From: Chryseobacterium sp.
GTDB taxonomy: Bacteria; Bacteroidota; Bacteroidia; Flavobacteriales; Weeksellaceae
Assembly (NCBI RefSeq): GCF_008014695.1
Contig: NZ_VOXE01000002.1
Span: 558,001-622,000, forward strand
Direction: 5' to 3'
Length of the DNA: 64,000 nt
Of this stretch, positions 45,304 to 54,047 are shown in pieces. Numbering within the stretch: position 1 is the stretch's first letter; every line of letters begins with the position of its first letter. A program made the translations under genes and the position numbers. A model generated the notes under the pieces. That model worked only from the letters and a program-made list of their open reading frames with translations. It was not told where the DNA came from and did no database searches.

Positions 45304-45434
45304 GATACGTGTTTTTAATTTTTTGCTTATAGCTATTCGTAAAAGTATCATTTTAATTTCAGATTTCAAAAAAATATTTTTCTTTCAAGGGTTTGCGAAA
45401 AATTGTAAATTTACCCGCAAACAATTAATATTTT

Positions 45435-46577
45435 ATGGACTTTAATTTATCAGAAGAGCAGTTGATGATTCAGCAGGCAGCCAGAGACTTTGCCCAAACT
45501 GAACTTTTGCCTGGAGTTATTGAAAGAGACAACGCACAGAAATTTCCTCATGAGCAGGTAAAGAAAATGGGAGAACTTGGTTTTCTCGGAATGATGGTGG
45601 ATCCAAAATATGGCGGTGCAGGAATGGACAGTGTTTCGTACGTCCTTGCAATCGAAGAGATTGCCAAAGTAGATGCTTCAGCTGCAGTGGTGATGTCAGT
45701 AAACAACTCTTTGGTGTGTGCAGGCCTGGAAAAATTCTGTAATGAGGAGCAGAAAATGAAATATCTGAAACCTCTTGCCAGTGGCGAAGTGATCGGTGCA
45801 TTCGCACTTTCTGAACCGGAAGCGGGATCAGATGCAACTTCGCAGAGAACGACTGCCATTGATATGGGAGATCATTATTTGCTAAACGGTACCAAAAACT
45901 GGATCACCAACGGTGGAACAGCATCATATTATGTGGTTATTGCCCAGACTGATGTTGAAAAAAAACATAAAGGAATCAATGCTTTCATCGTTGAAAAAGG
46001 ATGGAAAGGTTTTGAAATAGGTCCAAAGGAAGACAAACTCGGGATCCGTGGAAGCGATACGCATTCGCTTTTGTTTACGGATGTTAAAGTTCCAAAGGAA
46101 AACAGAATTGGTGAAGACGGTTTCGGATTCGGTTTTGCAATGGCGGTATTAAACGGCGGCAGAATCGGGATTGCTTCTCAGGCTTTGGGAATTGCGTCCG
46201 GAGCGTATGAACTGGCGCTGAAATACGCCAAAACAAGAAAAGCCTTCGGTACAGAAATCATCAACCATCAGGCAATTGCTTTTAAACTTGCCGATATGGC
46301 CACGCAGATTACTGCAGCCAGAATGCTTTGTTATAAAGCCGCCACCGAAAAAGATGAAGGCAAGGATATTTCTGAAAGCGGGGCCATGGCGAAACTTTAC
46401 GCTTCACAGGTAGCAATGGATACAAGTATTGAAGCGGTACAGATTCACGGCGGTTACGGTTATGTGAAGGAATACCATGTGGAAAGAATGATGCGTGACG
46501 CAAAAATCACCCAGATTTATGAAGGAACTTCAGAAATTCAGAGAATTGTGATCTCCAGAAGCATTGCGAAGAAATAA
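45435..46577 (+). CDS. Acyl-CoA dehydrogenase
   Basis: The 380-residue flavoprotein catalyses the first step of beta-oxidation. Family landmarks: ALSEPEAGSDATSQRTTAI (near 128-146), KNWITNGGTASYYVVIAQT, RKAFGTEIINHQAIAFKLADM (near 277-297) and the C-terminal IYEGTSEIQRIVISRSIAKK containing the catalytic glutamate. Short-chain/butyryl type by overall look. Divergent from the acyl-CoA ligase gene with 131 bases between the two start codons. Confidence 0.95.
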   Translation: MDFNLSEEQLMIQQAARDFAQTELLPGVIERDNAQKFPHEQVKKMGELGFLGMMVDPKYGGAGMDSVSYVLAIEEIAKVDASAAVVMSVNNSLVCAGLEKFCNEEQKMKYLKPLASGEVIGAFALSEPEAGSDATSQRTTAIDMGDHYLLNGTKNWITNGGTASYYVVIAQTDVEKKHKGINAFIVEKGWKGFEIGPKEDKLGIRGSDTHSLLFTDVKVPKENRIGEDGFGFGFAMAVLNGGRIGIASQALGIASGAYELALKYAKTRKAFGTEIINHQAIAFKLADMATQITAARMLCYKAATEKDEGKDISESGAMAKLYASQVAMDTSIEAVQIHGGYGYVKEYHVERMMRDAKITQIYEGTSEIQRIVISRSIAKK

Positions 46578-46611
46578 CATTGTGTTGTAAACCATATTGA
46601 ATTAAAATAAA

Positions 46612-46640
46612 AATGCCTTCCAATCCGGAAGGCATTTTTT
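46612..46640. terminator. Terminator between convergent genes
   Basis: AATGCCTTCC/GGAAGGCATT hairpin with T6 to the right and an A-rich left flank; serves the acyl-CoA dehydrogenase gene and probably the convergent DUF4349 gene. Confidence 0.85.
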
Positions 46641-46641
46641 G

Positions 46642-47757
46642 TTAGTTTTTAGGAAGATATTTGGAGTAATCCGTCTCGGGATCGTCCTTCGGTTTGGCTT
46701 CCTCGATTTCGGCCGTGGAGGTTTGGTTTTGAGAAGGATATTGTACTGTCTGCTGATTCAGGATCTGCTGTCTTTCAAACGCTTTCTGTTCCCGCATTTT
46801 CCTATTTCGGTGAACGAAATACCACACCAGCCCACCGATCACGAATATGGGCCAGAACGGCAACAGAAACAGTAGTCCGTCGCCCAGAACTTTGAAGCCT
46901 TTCATAAAAGCGGCGCTGAAAGTGTTTGTGTTTTGCTCATTCTGAGTGTCATTAATAGCCAGATCCGCCATGTTTTCGTGCTGAAGCAATGTGATTTCAA
47001 CCTCGCAGATTTGGGAATCGATGTAATCTTTCCCTTCAGATTCAGTCGTTTTCAGTTTCACTTCACCCAGTTGACCCGAAAGATTCGCTACAAGACGGTC
47101 GAAGTTCTGAAGCGGCACCTTCACCGAGACAAATTCCCGCTGGATGCCTACATTCTGCGTGAAATTTTCACTGACCAAGTCTGCATTGTTTTCCCTGATT
47201 TTCTGTTTCAGGAGTGCCTTTGCGCTGTTTAAATCCTCCACCTGAATTTCCAGTTTGGCGGTTTTTATGAGCGGATCATTTTTTGATGAAGGCCGAATGA
47301 CAACCGTATTGGGATCTTGGTTTCCAGTGTTGTCTTCAGTTTTGGTCTGTTTCAGAATCCGGTCGGCAGTTCTTGTTAAGACCTTTAGCGCGCTTTCTCC
47401 GTTTTTAATGGATTGGTTGGCCGAATCCAGCGTTTTCGCGACTTCAGTTCCGGCTTTTACATTTTTTGTAATTTTTTCGATTTCTTTATTAATAGAATCA
47501 ATCCTGAAACCGCCCGATTTAATCGTGCTGTCAATGACTTTTTTCTGTTTTTCAATTTCAGGGATGATGACGGTTTTCGCAATTCCGTTTGAATCATTGA
47601 TGGTCTTGGAAATAGAATCAAGTGTTTTCAGGCCGTCGTTTGCTTTCGTGAAAAGACTGTCGGCAGTTTTGATGGAATCCGTGGTCTGCTGAATGGAACT
47701 TTTGTCGCAGGAAATCAAAGCAACTGCTACAGAAAGGACAAGAACTATTTTCTTCAT
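46642..47757 (-). CDS. DUF4349 lipoprotein
   Basis: The 371-residue protein starts with lipoprotein signal MKKIVLVLSVAVALISCDKS (Cys17). Residues ~20-150 are helical and rich in Lys, Thr and Asp (coiled-coil-like). DUF4349 follows: LIKTAKLEIQVEDLNSAK near 159-176, RREFVSVKVPLQNFDRLV-like segments, DYIDSQI near 246. A transmembrane helix FLLPFWPIFVIGGLVWYFVH is near residue 300, and the tail ends DPETDYSKYLPKN. Anchored at both ends of the domain; function unknown. Confidence 0.85.
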   Translation of the reverse strand: MKKIVLVLSVAVALISCDKSSIQQTTDSIKTADSLFTKANDGLKTLDSISKTINDSNGIAKTVIIPEIEKQKKVIDSTIKSGGFRIDSINKEIEKITKNVKAGTEVAKTLDSANQSIKNGESALKVLTRTADRILKQTKTEDNTGNQDPNTVVIRPSSKNDPLIKTAKLEIQVEDLNSAKALLKQKIRENNADLVSENFTQNVGIQREFVSVKVPLQNFDRLVANLSGQLGEVKLKTTESEGKDYIDSQICEVEITLLQHENMADLAINDTQNEQNTNTFSAAFMKGFKVLGDGLLFLLPFWPIFVIGGLVWYFVHRNRKMREQKAFERQQILNQQTVQYPSQNQTSTAEIEEAKPKDDPETDYSKYLPKN

Positions 47758-47930
47758 GGGTTGATTTATATTTTAAAACAGTGGAACAGAATCAAATAGT
47801 ATTCCCCTAAACAGAAATATTTCTGACTGTTTTTATTAAAACTCTGAACGTTAGTTCTTTGCAAATCGTTTTACAGAATCATTACAAAAAAATGAGACAC
47901 TATTCTTCTCCTTCCAATCGAAAACAAAAA

Positions 47931-47956
47931 AAATCTCCAGACGAACTGAAGATTTG
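47931..47956 (-). terminator. Rho-independent terminator of prfC
   Basis: On the minus strand AATCTTCAG-TTCGT-CTGGAGATT followed by T8; the stem allows one G-T pair. Confidence 0.8.
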
Positions 47957-47969
47957 TATTATTGAGTTT

Positions 47970-49568
47970 TTACAGATCATTTCGGAATTCACTGATGAAA
48001 TGCAGTTTCACATTCGGGAATTTCTCCTGAGTCATGTGAATGGTAAAGGATGAATCTGCCAGAAAAACCGGCTGATTGTATTTGTCCCGGGCCAGAAAAC
48101 GCTGTTTCAGCCGTGCAAATTCCTTGAACTCATCCGATTTTTCATCGGCTTCAATCCAGCAGGCTTTGTGAATGGAAAGCGGCTCATAGGTACATTTTGC
48201 ACCGTATTCGTGCTCAAGCCGGTATTGAATGACTTCGTACTGAAGCGCACCTACAGTTCCGATGATCTTCCTGTTGTTCATTTCCATCGTGAAAAGCTGT
48301 GCCACACCTTCGTCCATCAGCTGGTCGATTCCTTTGTTGAGCTGTTTTGCCTTAAGCGGATCATCGTTGTTGATGTAACGGAAATGTTCTGGAGAGAAAC
48401 TCGGTATTCCTTTGAAGAAGATCTTTTCACCAGCCGTTAAAGTATCACCAATCCTGAAATTTCCGGTATCGTGAAGGCCTACAATATCGCCCGGAAAACT
48501 TTCATCGACCACTTCTTTTTTATCGGCGAAGAATGCGTTTGGTGACGAGAACTTCATTTTTTTATTCTCTCGTACCAAAAGATAGTTTTCATTTCTCTTA
48601 AAAGTTCCGGAAACAATTTTTACGAAAGCCAACCGATCCCGGTGTTTCGGGTCCATATTCGCATGGATTTTAAAGACAAATCCGGTGAAATCTTTCTCCT
48701 CGGGTTTAACGATTCGTGTTTCACTTTCTTTCGGCTGCGGTTTCGGTGCAATGTCGATGAAGGCATCCAAAAGTTCACGGACTCCGAAATTATTAAGCGC
48801 AGAGCCAAAGAAAACCGGCTGCAAATCACCATTCATATAATCTTCGCGGTTAAATTCCGGATAAACAGACTGAATGAGTTCCAGTTCTTCCCTTAAAGTG
48901 GCGGCGGCTTTTTCACCGATGATCTCATCGATTTTGGAATCGGTAATGTCATCAAATTTAATGGCTTCACCAACTTTCTGTTTTTTTTCTTCCAGAAACA
49001 GCTGGATATTGTTTTCCCATATGTTGTAAATGCCCTGAAAATCTGCGCCCATGCCAATAGGCAGAGAGAGCGGACAGACCGTTAATCCCAGTTTCTGTTC
49101 CACTTCATCCAGCAAATCAAAGGCGTCTTTTCCTTCGCGGTCAAGTTTATTGATGAAAACCAGCATCGGGATGTTCCTCATGCGGCAGACCTGCACGAGT
49201 TTTTCGGTCTGCTCCTCAACTCCTTTTGCAACGTCAATGACCACGATTACAGAATCAACCGCGGTTAAAGTTCGATACGTGTCTTCCGCAAAGTCTTTGT
49301 GACCTGGCGTATCCAGGATGTTGATTTTGTGATTTTTATATTCGAAAGCCAGAACGGAAGTCGCCACGGAAATCCCTCTCTGTCTCTCGATTTCCATGAA
49401 ATCGGAAGTGGCTCCTTTTTTAATTTTATTTGATTTTACGGCACCTGCCTCCTGAATCGCGCCTCCAAAAAGAAGCAGCTTTTCCGTTAAGGTGGTTTTT
49501 CCGGCATCGGGATGCGAGATAATCCCGAAGGTTTTTCTTCTTTCTATTTCTTTGATGAGTTCTGACAT
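47970..49568 (-). CDS. prfC: Peptide chain release factor 3
   Basis: RF3 is the GTPase that recycles RF1/RF2 from the terminating ribosome. The 532-residue protein has the P-loop SHPDAGKTTLTEKLLLFG near 18-35, the switch region ERQRGISVATSVLAF near 62-76, DTPGHKDFAEDTYRTL near 86-101 and NKLDREGKDAFDLL near 141-154. The RF3-specific C-terminal domain (VGALQYEVIQYRLEHEYG near 420-440) follows. Normal length. Confidence 0.95.
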   Translation of the reverse strand: MSELIKEIERRKTFGIISHPDAGKTTLTEKLLLFGGAIQEAGAVKSNKIKKGATSDFMEIERQRGISVATSVLAFEYKNHKINILDTPGHKDFAEDTYRTLTAVDSVIVVIDVAKGVEEQTEKLVQVCRMRNIPMLVFINKLDREGKDAFDLLDEVEQKLGLTVCPLSLPIGMGADFQGIYNIWENNIQLFLEEKKQKVGEAIKFDDITDSKIDEIIGEKAAATLREELELIQSVYPEFNREDYMNGDLQPVFFGSALNNFGVRELLDAFIDIAPKPQPKESETRIVKPEEKDFTGFVFKIHANMDPKHRDRLAFVKIVSGTFKRNENYLLVRENKKMKFSSPNAFFADKKEVVDESFPGDIVGLHDTGNFRIGDTLTAGEKIFFKGIPSFSPEHFRYINNDDPLKAKQLNKGIDQLMDEGVAQLFTMEMNNRKIIGTVGALQYEVIQYRLEHEYGAKCTYEPLSIHKACWIEADEKSDEFKEFARLKQRFLARDKYNQPVFLADSSFTIHMTQEKFPNVKLHFISEFRNDL

Positions 49569-49686
49569 AATAATATTTGAATCTGCAAAAATCGTGTTTT
49601 TTTATGGAACATGAAAACGCAGTTTTGATCCCATCGAATTGGAGGTTTTTTATCTTTTTACTATATATTTGTTGAAATAAAATTAA

Positions 49687-50526
49687 ATGGCTGAAAAACA
49701 CCCGGAAAAAAAATATATTTTCGACTGGAAGGGCGCTGTCGCATTAATTGGAGGAATGGTGATTGGCTCTTCTCTTTTTTCGCTGATCAATGTTTTTTCT
49801 GTATTCGTTTTTAATGAAGACCTTCAGTACAGGGATTTTTATCTGCTGATCGTAAACGCCACAGGATTTCTGGGAGCTATCTTCGCTTTCGATTACTTTA
49901 TTGTTCGTCCGCAAACGGGAAGAAAACTCAATTTCAATTTTTCACCTGTCAATTTTGAAACCTGGCTTTTAATATTCCCGATGATGTTCGGCATGATGCT
50001 TATTGCAGAATTCATTACGGGCCAGATTCCTATTACCGGTCCGTTCTTCGGTCCATTTTATGATTTTTTCTCCGGTCTTATGGAAAGGATGACGAAGGAT
50101 GAAGCCACGCTCATCCTACTCGCAGTTGTGATGGCACCTATTTTTGAAGAGATTGTTTTCCGTGGGATTATTCTGAAAGGATTGATCAACAAAGGAATGA
50201 GACCTCTTTATGCGATCCTCATTTCTTCCGTAATTTTCGGGCTTGTTCACGCCAATCCTTGGCAGTTTGTGGGTGCGGTGCTGCTTGGCTGTGTTTTGGG
50301 ACTGGTATATTATAAAGCCAAATCGCTTTTGCTGCCGATGCTTCTTCATGCTTTTAACAATCTCTGTTCTTCACTTCTGATTTTTTACGGTAACACCGAA
50401 AGTTTTGCGGATGCCTTCAAAGTGTCTGAATTGCTTATTTTAGGAGTCGGAGTTGTGCTTTTTTCAGTGTTTTTCTTTTTATTTATGAAAAAGTACAAGG
50501 TTCTTTACGCTGAAAATGATGATTAA
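49687..50526 (+). CDS. CPBP family intramembrane metalloprotease
   Basis: The 279-residue polytopic protein has the CPBP (Abi/CAAX) motifs: IFEEIVFRGIILKGLI near 154-169 (EExxxR), IFGLVHANPWQF near 178-190, and a late LLHAFNN near 218-224. About six to eight membrane segments. Family members cleave prenylated or small membrane proteins, and some act in bacteriocin immunity. Its 3' end overlaps the next gene by 11 bases. Confidence 0.9.
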   Translation: MAEKHPEKKYIFDWKGAVALIGGMVIGSSLFSLINVFSVFVFNEDLQYRDFYLLIVNATGFLGAIFAFDYFIVRPQTGRKLNFNFSPVNFETWLLIFPMMFGMMLIAEFITGQIPITGPFFGPFYDFFSGLMERMTKDEATLILLAVVMAPIFEEIVFRGIILKGLINKGMRPLYAILISSVIFGLVHANPWQFVGAVLLGCVLGLVYYKAKSLLLPMLLHAFNNLCSSLLIFYGNTESFADAFKVSELLILGVGVVLFSVFFFLFMKKYKVLYAENDD

Positions 50527-51016
50527 GTTTTTCAATACAATTTCAATCTTATTTTTAGTTCTCGGACTGACAGCTTTGTGTTTTTCTCCTGTTTTTATAA
50601 ACGACCCTGAAGTTTTGGAAGCTGATGTGAAGAGTGAAATGGTTATAAAACTTGGAAAGGGCCGATTTAAACTGTATTTGAATGAAGATTGCATTAAAAA
50701 TTTTGATGACAAAAAAAAATTATTTGAGCTTAGAAATCTTACCAGCAATACAGTTTCTGAAACGGTTGATTTTTCTTATTCATCAGAAATAGTAAAATAT
50801 AAGACAAAAAGTTATCAATGCTCTGGATACTTTTACAATCAGGAACAGGGAATATATAGAATGGTTTCCTTTTCTACAAGCTGTGATAAAATATTATTAA
50901 TTCCTTTTAGTCCAGATGTTAATATAATGCCAATATTTTCTGTTATTATAGGCCTTGTATTTTTAGTATTATCGCTGCTGTTTTTTTTATTAAAAGTTCT
51001 ATACAAAAACGAATAA
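50516..51016 (+). CDS. Hypothetical protein with two membrane segments (166 aa)
   Basis: Begins MMIKFFNTISILFLVLGLTALCFSP (hydrophobic, residues 4-24), has a soluble extracytoplasmic middle (~25-135, with two Cys near CSGYFYN and TSCDKIL) and a second hydrophobic segment at about 140-163 (IMPIFSVIIGLVFLVLSLLFFLL). No family recognised. Overlaps the CPBP gene at its start and ends one base before rdgB, so it is part of an operon. Confidence 0.7.
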   Translation: MMIKFFNTISILFLVLGLTALCFSPVFINDPEVLEADVKSEMVIKLGKGRFKLYLNEDCIKNFDDKKKLFELRNLTSNTVSETVDFSYSSEIVKYKTKSYQCSGYFYNQEQGIYRMVSFSTSCDKILLIPFSPDVNIMPIFSVIIGLVFLVLSLLFFLLKVLYKNE

Positions 51017-51017
51017 T

Positions 51018-51593
51018 ATGACCAAAGAAATCCTCATCGCCACCCACAACGAGCACAAAAAGGAAGAAATTCAGCAGATTTTGGGCGAACGGTATACAGT
51101 TACTTCGCTAACCGATTATCATATTCACGATGAAATTGTGGAAGACGGAAAAACCTTCCACGAAAATGCTTTGATCAAGGCCAAATACTGTTTCGAAAGT
51201 ACGGGAAAACCAAGTCTTGGAGATGATTCCGGGCTCGTGGTAGAAGCATTGGACGGCCGACCAGGCATTTTTTCCGCACGTTACGCCGGCAATCACGATT
51301 TTGCTAAAAATATGGCCCGCGTTTTAGAGGAAATGAAAGATTCCGAAAACCGGAAAGCCTATTTTATTACCGTCATGTGTTTGGTCGACGAAACCGGCGA
51401 GCATTATTTTGAAGGACGTATTTATGGCAATTTAACAAGGGAAATCAGCGGTGCAAAAGGCTTTGGCTATGATCCGATATTTATTCCGGAAAATCTTGGT
51501 TTGACTTTTGCAGAAATGCTTCCGGAGGAAAAAAACAAGATCAGCCACCGCCGGAAAGCCCTCGATCAGTTTCTGGATTATCTGAATAACTGA
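51018..51593 (+). CDS. rdgB: RdgB/HAM1 non-canonical purine NTP pyrophosphatase
   Basis: Hydrolyses ITP, dITP and XTP to their monophosphates, keeping damaged purines out of DNA. The 191-residue protein has ILIATHNEHKKEEIQQIL near 5-22, the active-site SLGDDSGLVVEALDGRPGIFSARYAG near 66-91 (DDSG) and the substrate-binding GFGYDPIFIPE near 146-156. Cytosolic. Downstream of the CPBP and two-segment membrane genes. Confidence 0.95.
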   Translation: MTKEILIATHNEHKKEEIQQILGERYTVTSLTDYHIHDEIVEDGKTFHENALIKAKYCFESTGKPSLGDDSGLVVEALDGRPGIFSARYAGNHDFAKNMARVLEEMKDSENRKAYFITVMCLVDETGEHYFEGRIYGNLTREISGAKGFGYDPIFIPENLGLTFAEMLPEEKNKISHRRKALDQFLDYLNN

Positions 51594-51627
51594 TTATTTA
51601 CCTTAAATTTGCATTTATAACTAAATT

Positions 51628-52542
51628 TTGAGTACTTACCTTACCATTCTCGGTTACAATTCGGCGATTCCTACAGTGAATGCTTCACCTACCGCACAGT
51701 TTCTGGAGATGGAGGAACGTGCTTTCCTTATCGACTGCGGCGAGGGAACTCAGGTTCAGCTGCGCAAAGCCAAAGCCAGATTTTCTAAAATCAACCATAT
51801 TTTTATATCGCATCTCCATGGTGACCACTGTTTCGGTCTTCCGGGACTCATCGCGAGTTTCAGATTGTTGGGGCGTGATAATCCGCTTCATGTTTACGGT
51901 CCGAAGGGCATCAAGAAAATGATGGAAACGATTTTCACCATTACTGAAACGCACCGCGGCTTTGAAGTGATTTATCATGAACTGGAGAATAAGGGTTCAG
52001 AAAAAATTTATGAAGACAGCAGGGTAGAAGTGTATACAATTCCGCTTGATCACCGCATTTACTGCAATGGTTATCTTTTCCGGGAAAAAACGAAGGAAAG
52101 GCATCTGAACATGCAGGAAATTTCAAGATATCCCGAAATCGAGACCTGTGATTACCACAACCTCAAAATCGGCAAAGATTTCAAACTGAGCGACGGTTAT
52201 GTACTGAAAAACGAGATCCTAACCACCGAACCTTCCAAATCGGTTTCTTATGCCTTCTGCAGTGACACGCGTTACCGCGAAGAAATCATTCCGATCATTG
52301 AAAATGTAGATGTGCTGTACCACGAGGCAACTTTTTTACACGATCTAAAGGAAATGGCCGATTACACTGGTCATACCACCGCTCTGGAAGCCGCAAGAAT
52401 TGCCAGAAAGGCCAATGTCGGAAAACTCATTCTCGGACATTTTTCGAACCGTTACGGCGACCTTACCGTGTTTACCGACGAAGCCCGTGAAGTTTTTCCT
52501 AATACTTTCCTTCCCAAAGCTTTAGAAGCCGTAAAAATTTAA
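51628..52542 (+). CDS. rnz: Ribonuclease Z
   Basis: tRNA 3'-processing endoribonuclease. The 304-residue metallo-beta-lactamase protein has the zinc motif ISHLHGDHCFGLPGLI near 58-73, SYAFCSDTRYREE near 203-215, HEATFLHDL near 228-236 and GHTTALEAARIARKA near 243-257, ending KLILGHFSNRY. The start codon is TTG (reading MSTYLTILGYNS), chosen because it gives the usual N-terminus and no upstream ATG fits. Confidence 0.9.
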   Translation: MSTYLTILGYNSAIPTVNASPTAQFLEMEERAFLIDCGEGTQVQLRKAKARFSKINHIFISHLHGDHCFGLPGLIASFRLLGRDNPLHVYGPKGIKKMMETIFTITETHRGFEVIYHELENKGSEKIYEDSRVEVYTIPLDHRIYCNGYLFREKTKERHLNMQEISRYPEIETCDYHNLKIGKDFKLSDGYVLKNEILTTEPSKSVSYAFCSDTRYREEIIPIIENVDVLYHEATFLHDLKEMADYTGHTTALEAARIARKANVGKLILGHFSNRYGDLTVFTDEAREVFPNTFLPKALEAVKI

Positions 52543-52584
52543 GGGGAATTTTACTGTATTCCAAACCTAAAACCTGCCACCGTC

Positions 52585-53349
52585 ATGAATTTTTCTGATT
52601 TAAAAGATTTCCTGGACGAGAAGGCGGATCTCTACAACAACATCGATTTTATAGCGAATGATCCGATTTCAATTCCGCACCGGTTTGATCTGAAGCAGGA
52701 TGTTGAAATTGCCGGCTTTCTGACCGCCACCATTTCGTGGGGAAACCGCAAATCGATCATCAATGATGCCGAAAAGATGCTGGAAATAATGGAAAACGCA
52801 CCCTATGATTTCATCCGGAATGTTTCTGAAAAAGAGTTGGCTTTTCTGGAAGATAAAAGCATTCACCGGACCTTTACAGGTGAAGATTTCAGGGCATTTA
52901 TCCTGCATTTAAAGAGAATATATGCAGAGAAGGAGAGTCTTGAAAGCCATTTCGCTCTAAAAGAGGGTGAAGAAAATTTCTATCATGCACTTGAGCGTTT
53001 CCGACAGTTTTTTATTGGCGAAAATCCCCACCGAAGCCGGAAACACGTGAGTTCAACTTATAAAAATTCTTCCGCTAAAAGACTGATGATGTTTCTACGG
53101 TGGATGATCCGCCAGGACAGCAGGGGAGTGGATTTCGGCATCTGGACGAATATTGACCAGAAATACCTGTCGGTTCCGCTTGATGTGCATACCGGAAATA
53201 TTTCCCGTAAACTCAGTATTATCCAACGGAAACAAAACGACTGGAAAACGGTGGAGGAAATGGACACTGTGCTTAGAAAATGGGATTCGAAAGATCCTGC
53301 AAAATACGATTTTGCGCTTTTCGGGTTGGGCGTTTCCGGAGATTTTTAA
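52585..53349 (+). CDS. TIGR02757/DUF2400 family protein
   Basis: The 254-residue helical protein shows the DUF2400 pattern: FIANDPISIPHRFDLKQDVE near 22-41, GFLTATISWGNRKSIINDAE near 44-63, KRLMMFLRWMIRQDSRGVDFG near 166-186 and IWTNIDQKYLSVPLDVHTGN near 187-206. Function unknown; conserved in Bacteroidetes near nucleic-acid genes. No signal peptide. 42 bases after rnz on the same strand. Confidence 0.85.
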   Translation: MNFSDLKDFLDEKADLYNNIDFIANDPISIPHRFDLKQDVEIAGFLTATISWGNRKSIINDAEKMLEIMENAPYDFIRNVSEKELAFLEDKSIHRTFTGEDFRAFILHLKRIYAEKESLESHFALKEGEENFYHALERFRQFFIGENPHRSRKHVSSTYKNSSAKRLMMFLRWMIRQDSRGVDFGIWTNIDQKYLSVPLDVHTGNISRKLSIIQRKQNDWKTVEEMDTVLRKWDSKDPAKYDFALFGLGVSGDF

Positions 53350-53374
53350 TTATATTTATCGAAATATTCTGAAG

Positions 53375-53920
53375 ATGGAAATAAGGGAACAAAACCAGGA
53401 AAAACTGCTGTTTTTAGATAAAATTGCGAACGGTATCATCGGATGGATTGGCTCCATCTCCTCTTTGGTTGTGCATACCATTCTTTTTATTTCGTCTTTC
53501 TTGCTTTCCATTTTTAAAATTGTGCCTTTTGAGCAAATGCTTCTGGTGCTTACGACCATTGTATCACTCGAGGCCATTTATCTTGCGATATTCATTCAGA
53601 TGTCGGTGAACAAAAGTTCACAGCATATCGAGGACATTAAGGATGACGTTCTTGAAATCCAGGAAGATCTGGAAGAAATCCAGGAAGATATTGAAGAAAT
53701 CAGCGAAGATATCGAAGAAATTAATGAAGACATCGATGAAATCCAGGAAGATATCGAGGATATTGCGGAAGATGAAGATGATGAAGACCATAATGAAAGG
53801 GCAAAAACCGTTATGCTGAAAAGCAGTGTCTCCCTGAATAAAACCGAAATCAAGAGCCTCAAAGATAAAATCCAGGAACTGGAAAATATGGTTGAATATC
53901 TAAAGAAAGATCTTAACTGA
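53375..53920 (+). CDS. DUF1003-like membrane protein with acidic coiled-coil repeat (181 aa)
   Basis: Two hydrophobic segments (residues ~20-45, WIGSISSLVVHTILFISSFL, and ~50-70) resemble the DUF1003 membrane pair. They are followed by an acidic segment at about residues 85-125 of repeated I-x-E-D-I-E-E heptads, and a basic/leucine-rich C-terminal coiled coil. The frame open upstream overlaps the DUF2400 gene; the ATG at 53375 is the natural start. Probably oligomeric in the inner membrane. Confidence 0.75.
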   Translation: MEIREQNQEKLLFLDKIANGIIGWIGSISSLVVHTILFISSFLLSIFKIVPFEQMLLVLTTIVSLEAIYLAIFIQMSVNKSSQHIEDIKDDVLEIQEDLEEIQEDIEEISEDIEEINEDIDEIQEDIEDIAEDEDDEDHNERAKTVMLKSSVSLNKTEIKSLKDKIQELENMVEYLKKDLN

Positions 53921-54023
53921 TATTTACCGCATACCAATTTGTTTTATGGTACTAATTTCTGTTAAAAGCTGTTATTCATATTAAAAAACAGTAGAATTAT
54001 ACCCTGTTATTTAAAAAAAATAT

Positions 54024-54031
54024 TAAATTTG
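54024..54031 (+). promoter_or_regulatory. -7 element (TAAATTTG) of the 54048 gene
   Basis: TAAATTTG, 16 bases before the ATG. I do not see a TTG at the normal spacing upstream, so confidence is moderate. Confidence 0.45.
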
Positions 54032-54047
54032 GTAAAAAGTATATAAA

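Noticed and set aside
47859..48053. Plus-strand 64-aa ORF between DUF4349 and prfC genes
   Set aside because: It overlaps the prfC terminator and 3' end on the other strand and has no recognisable feature.
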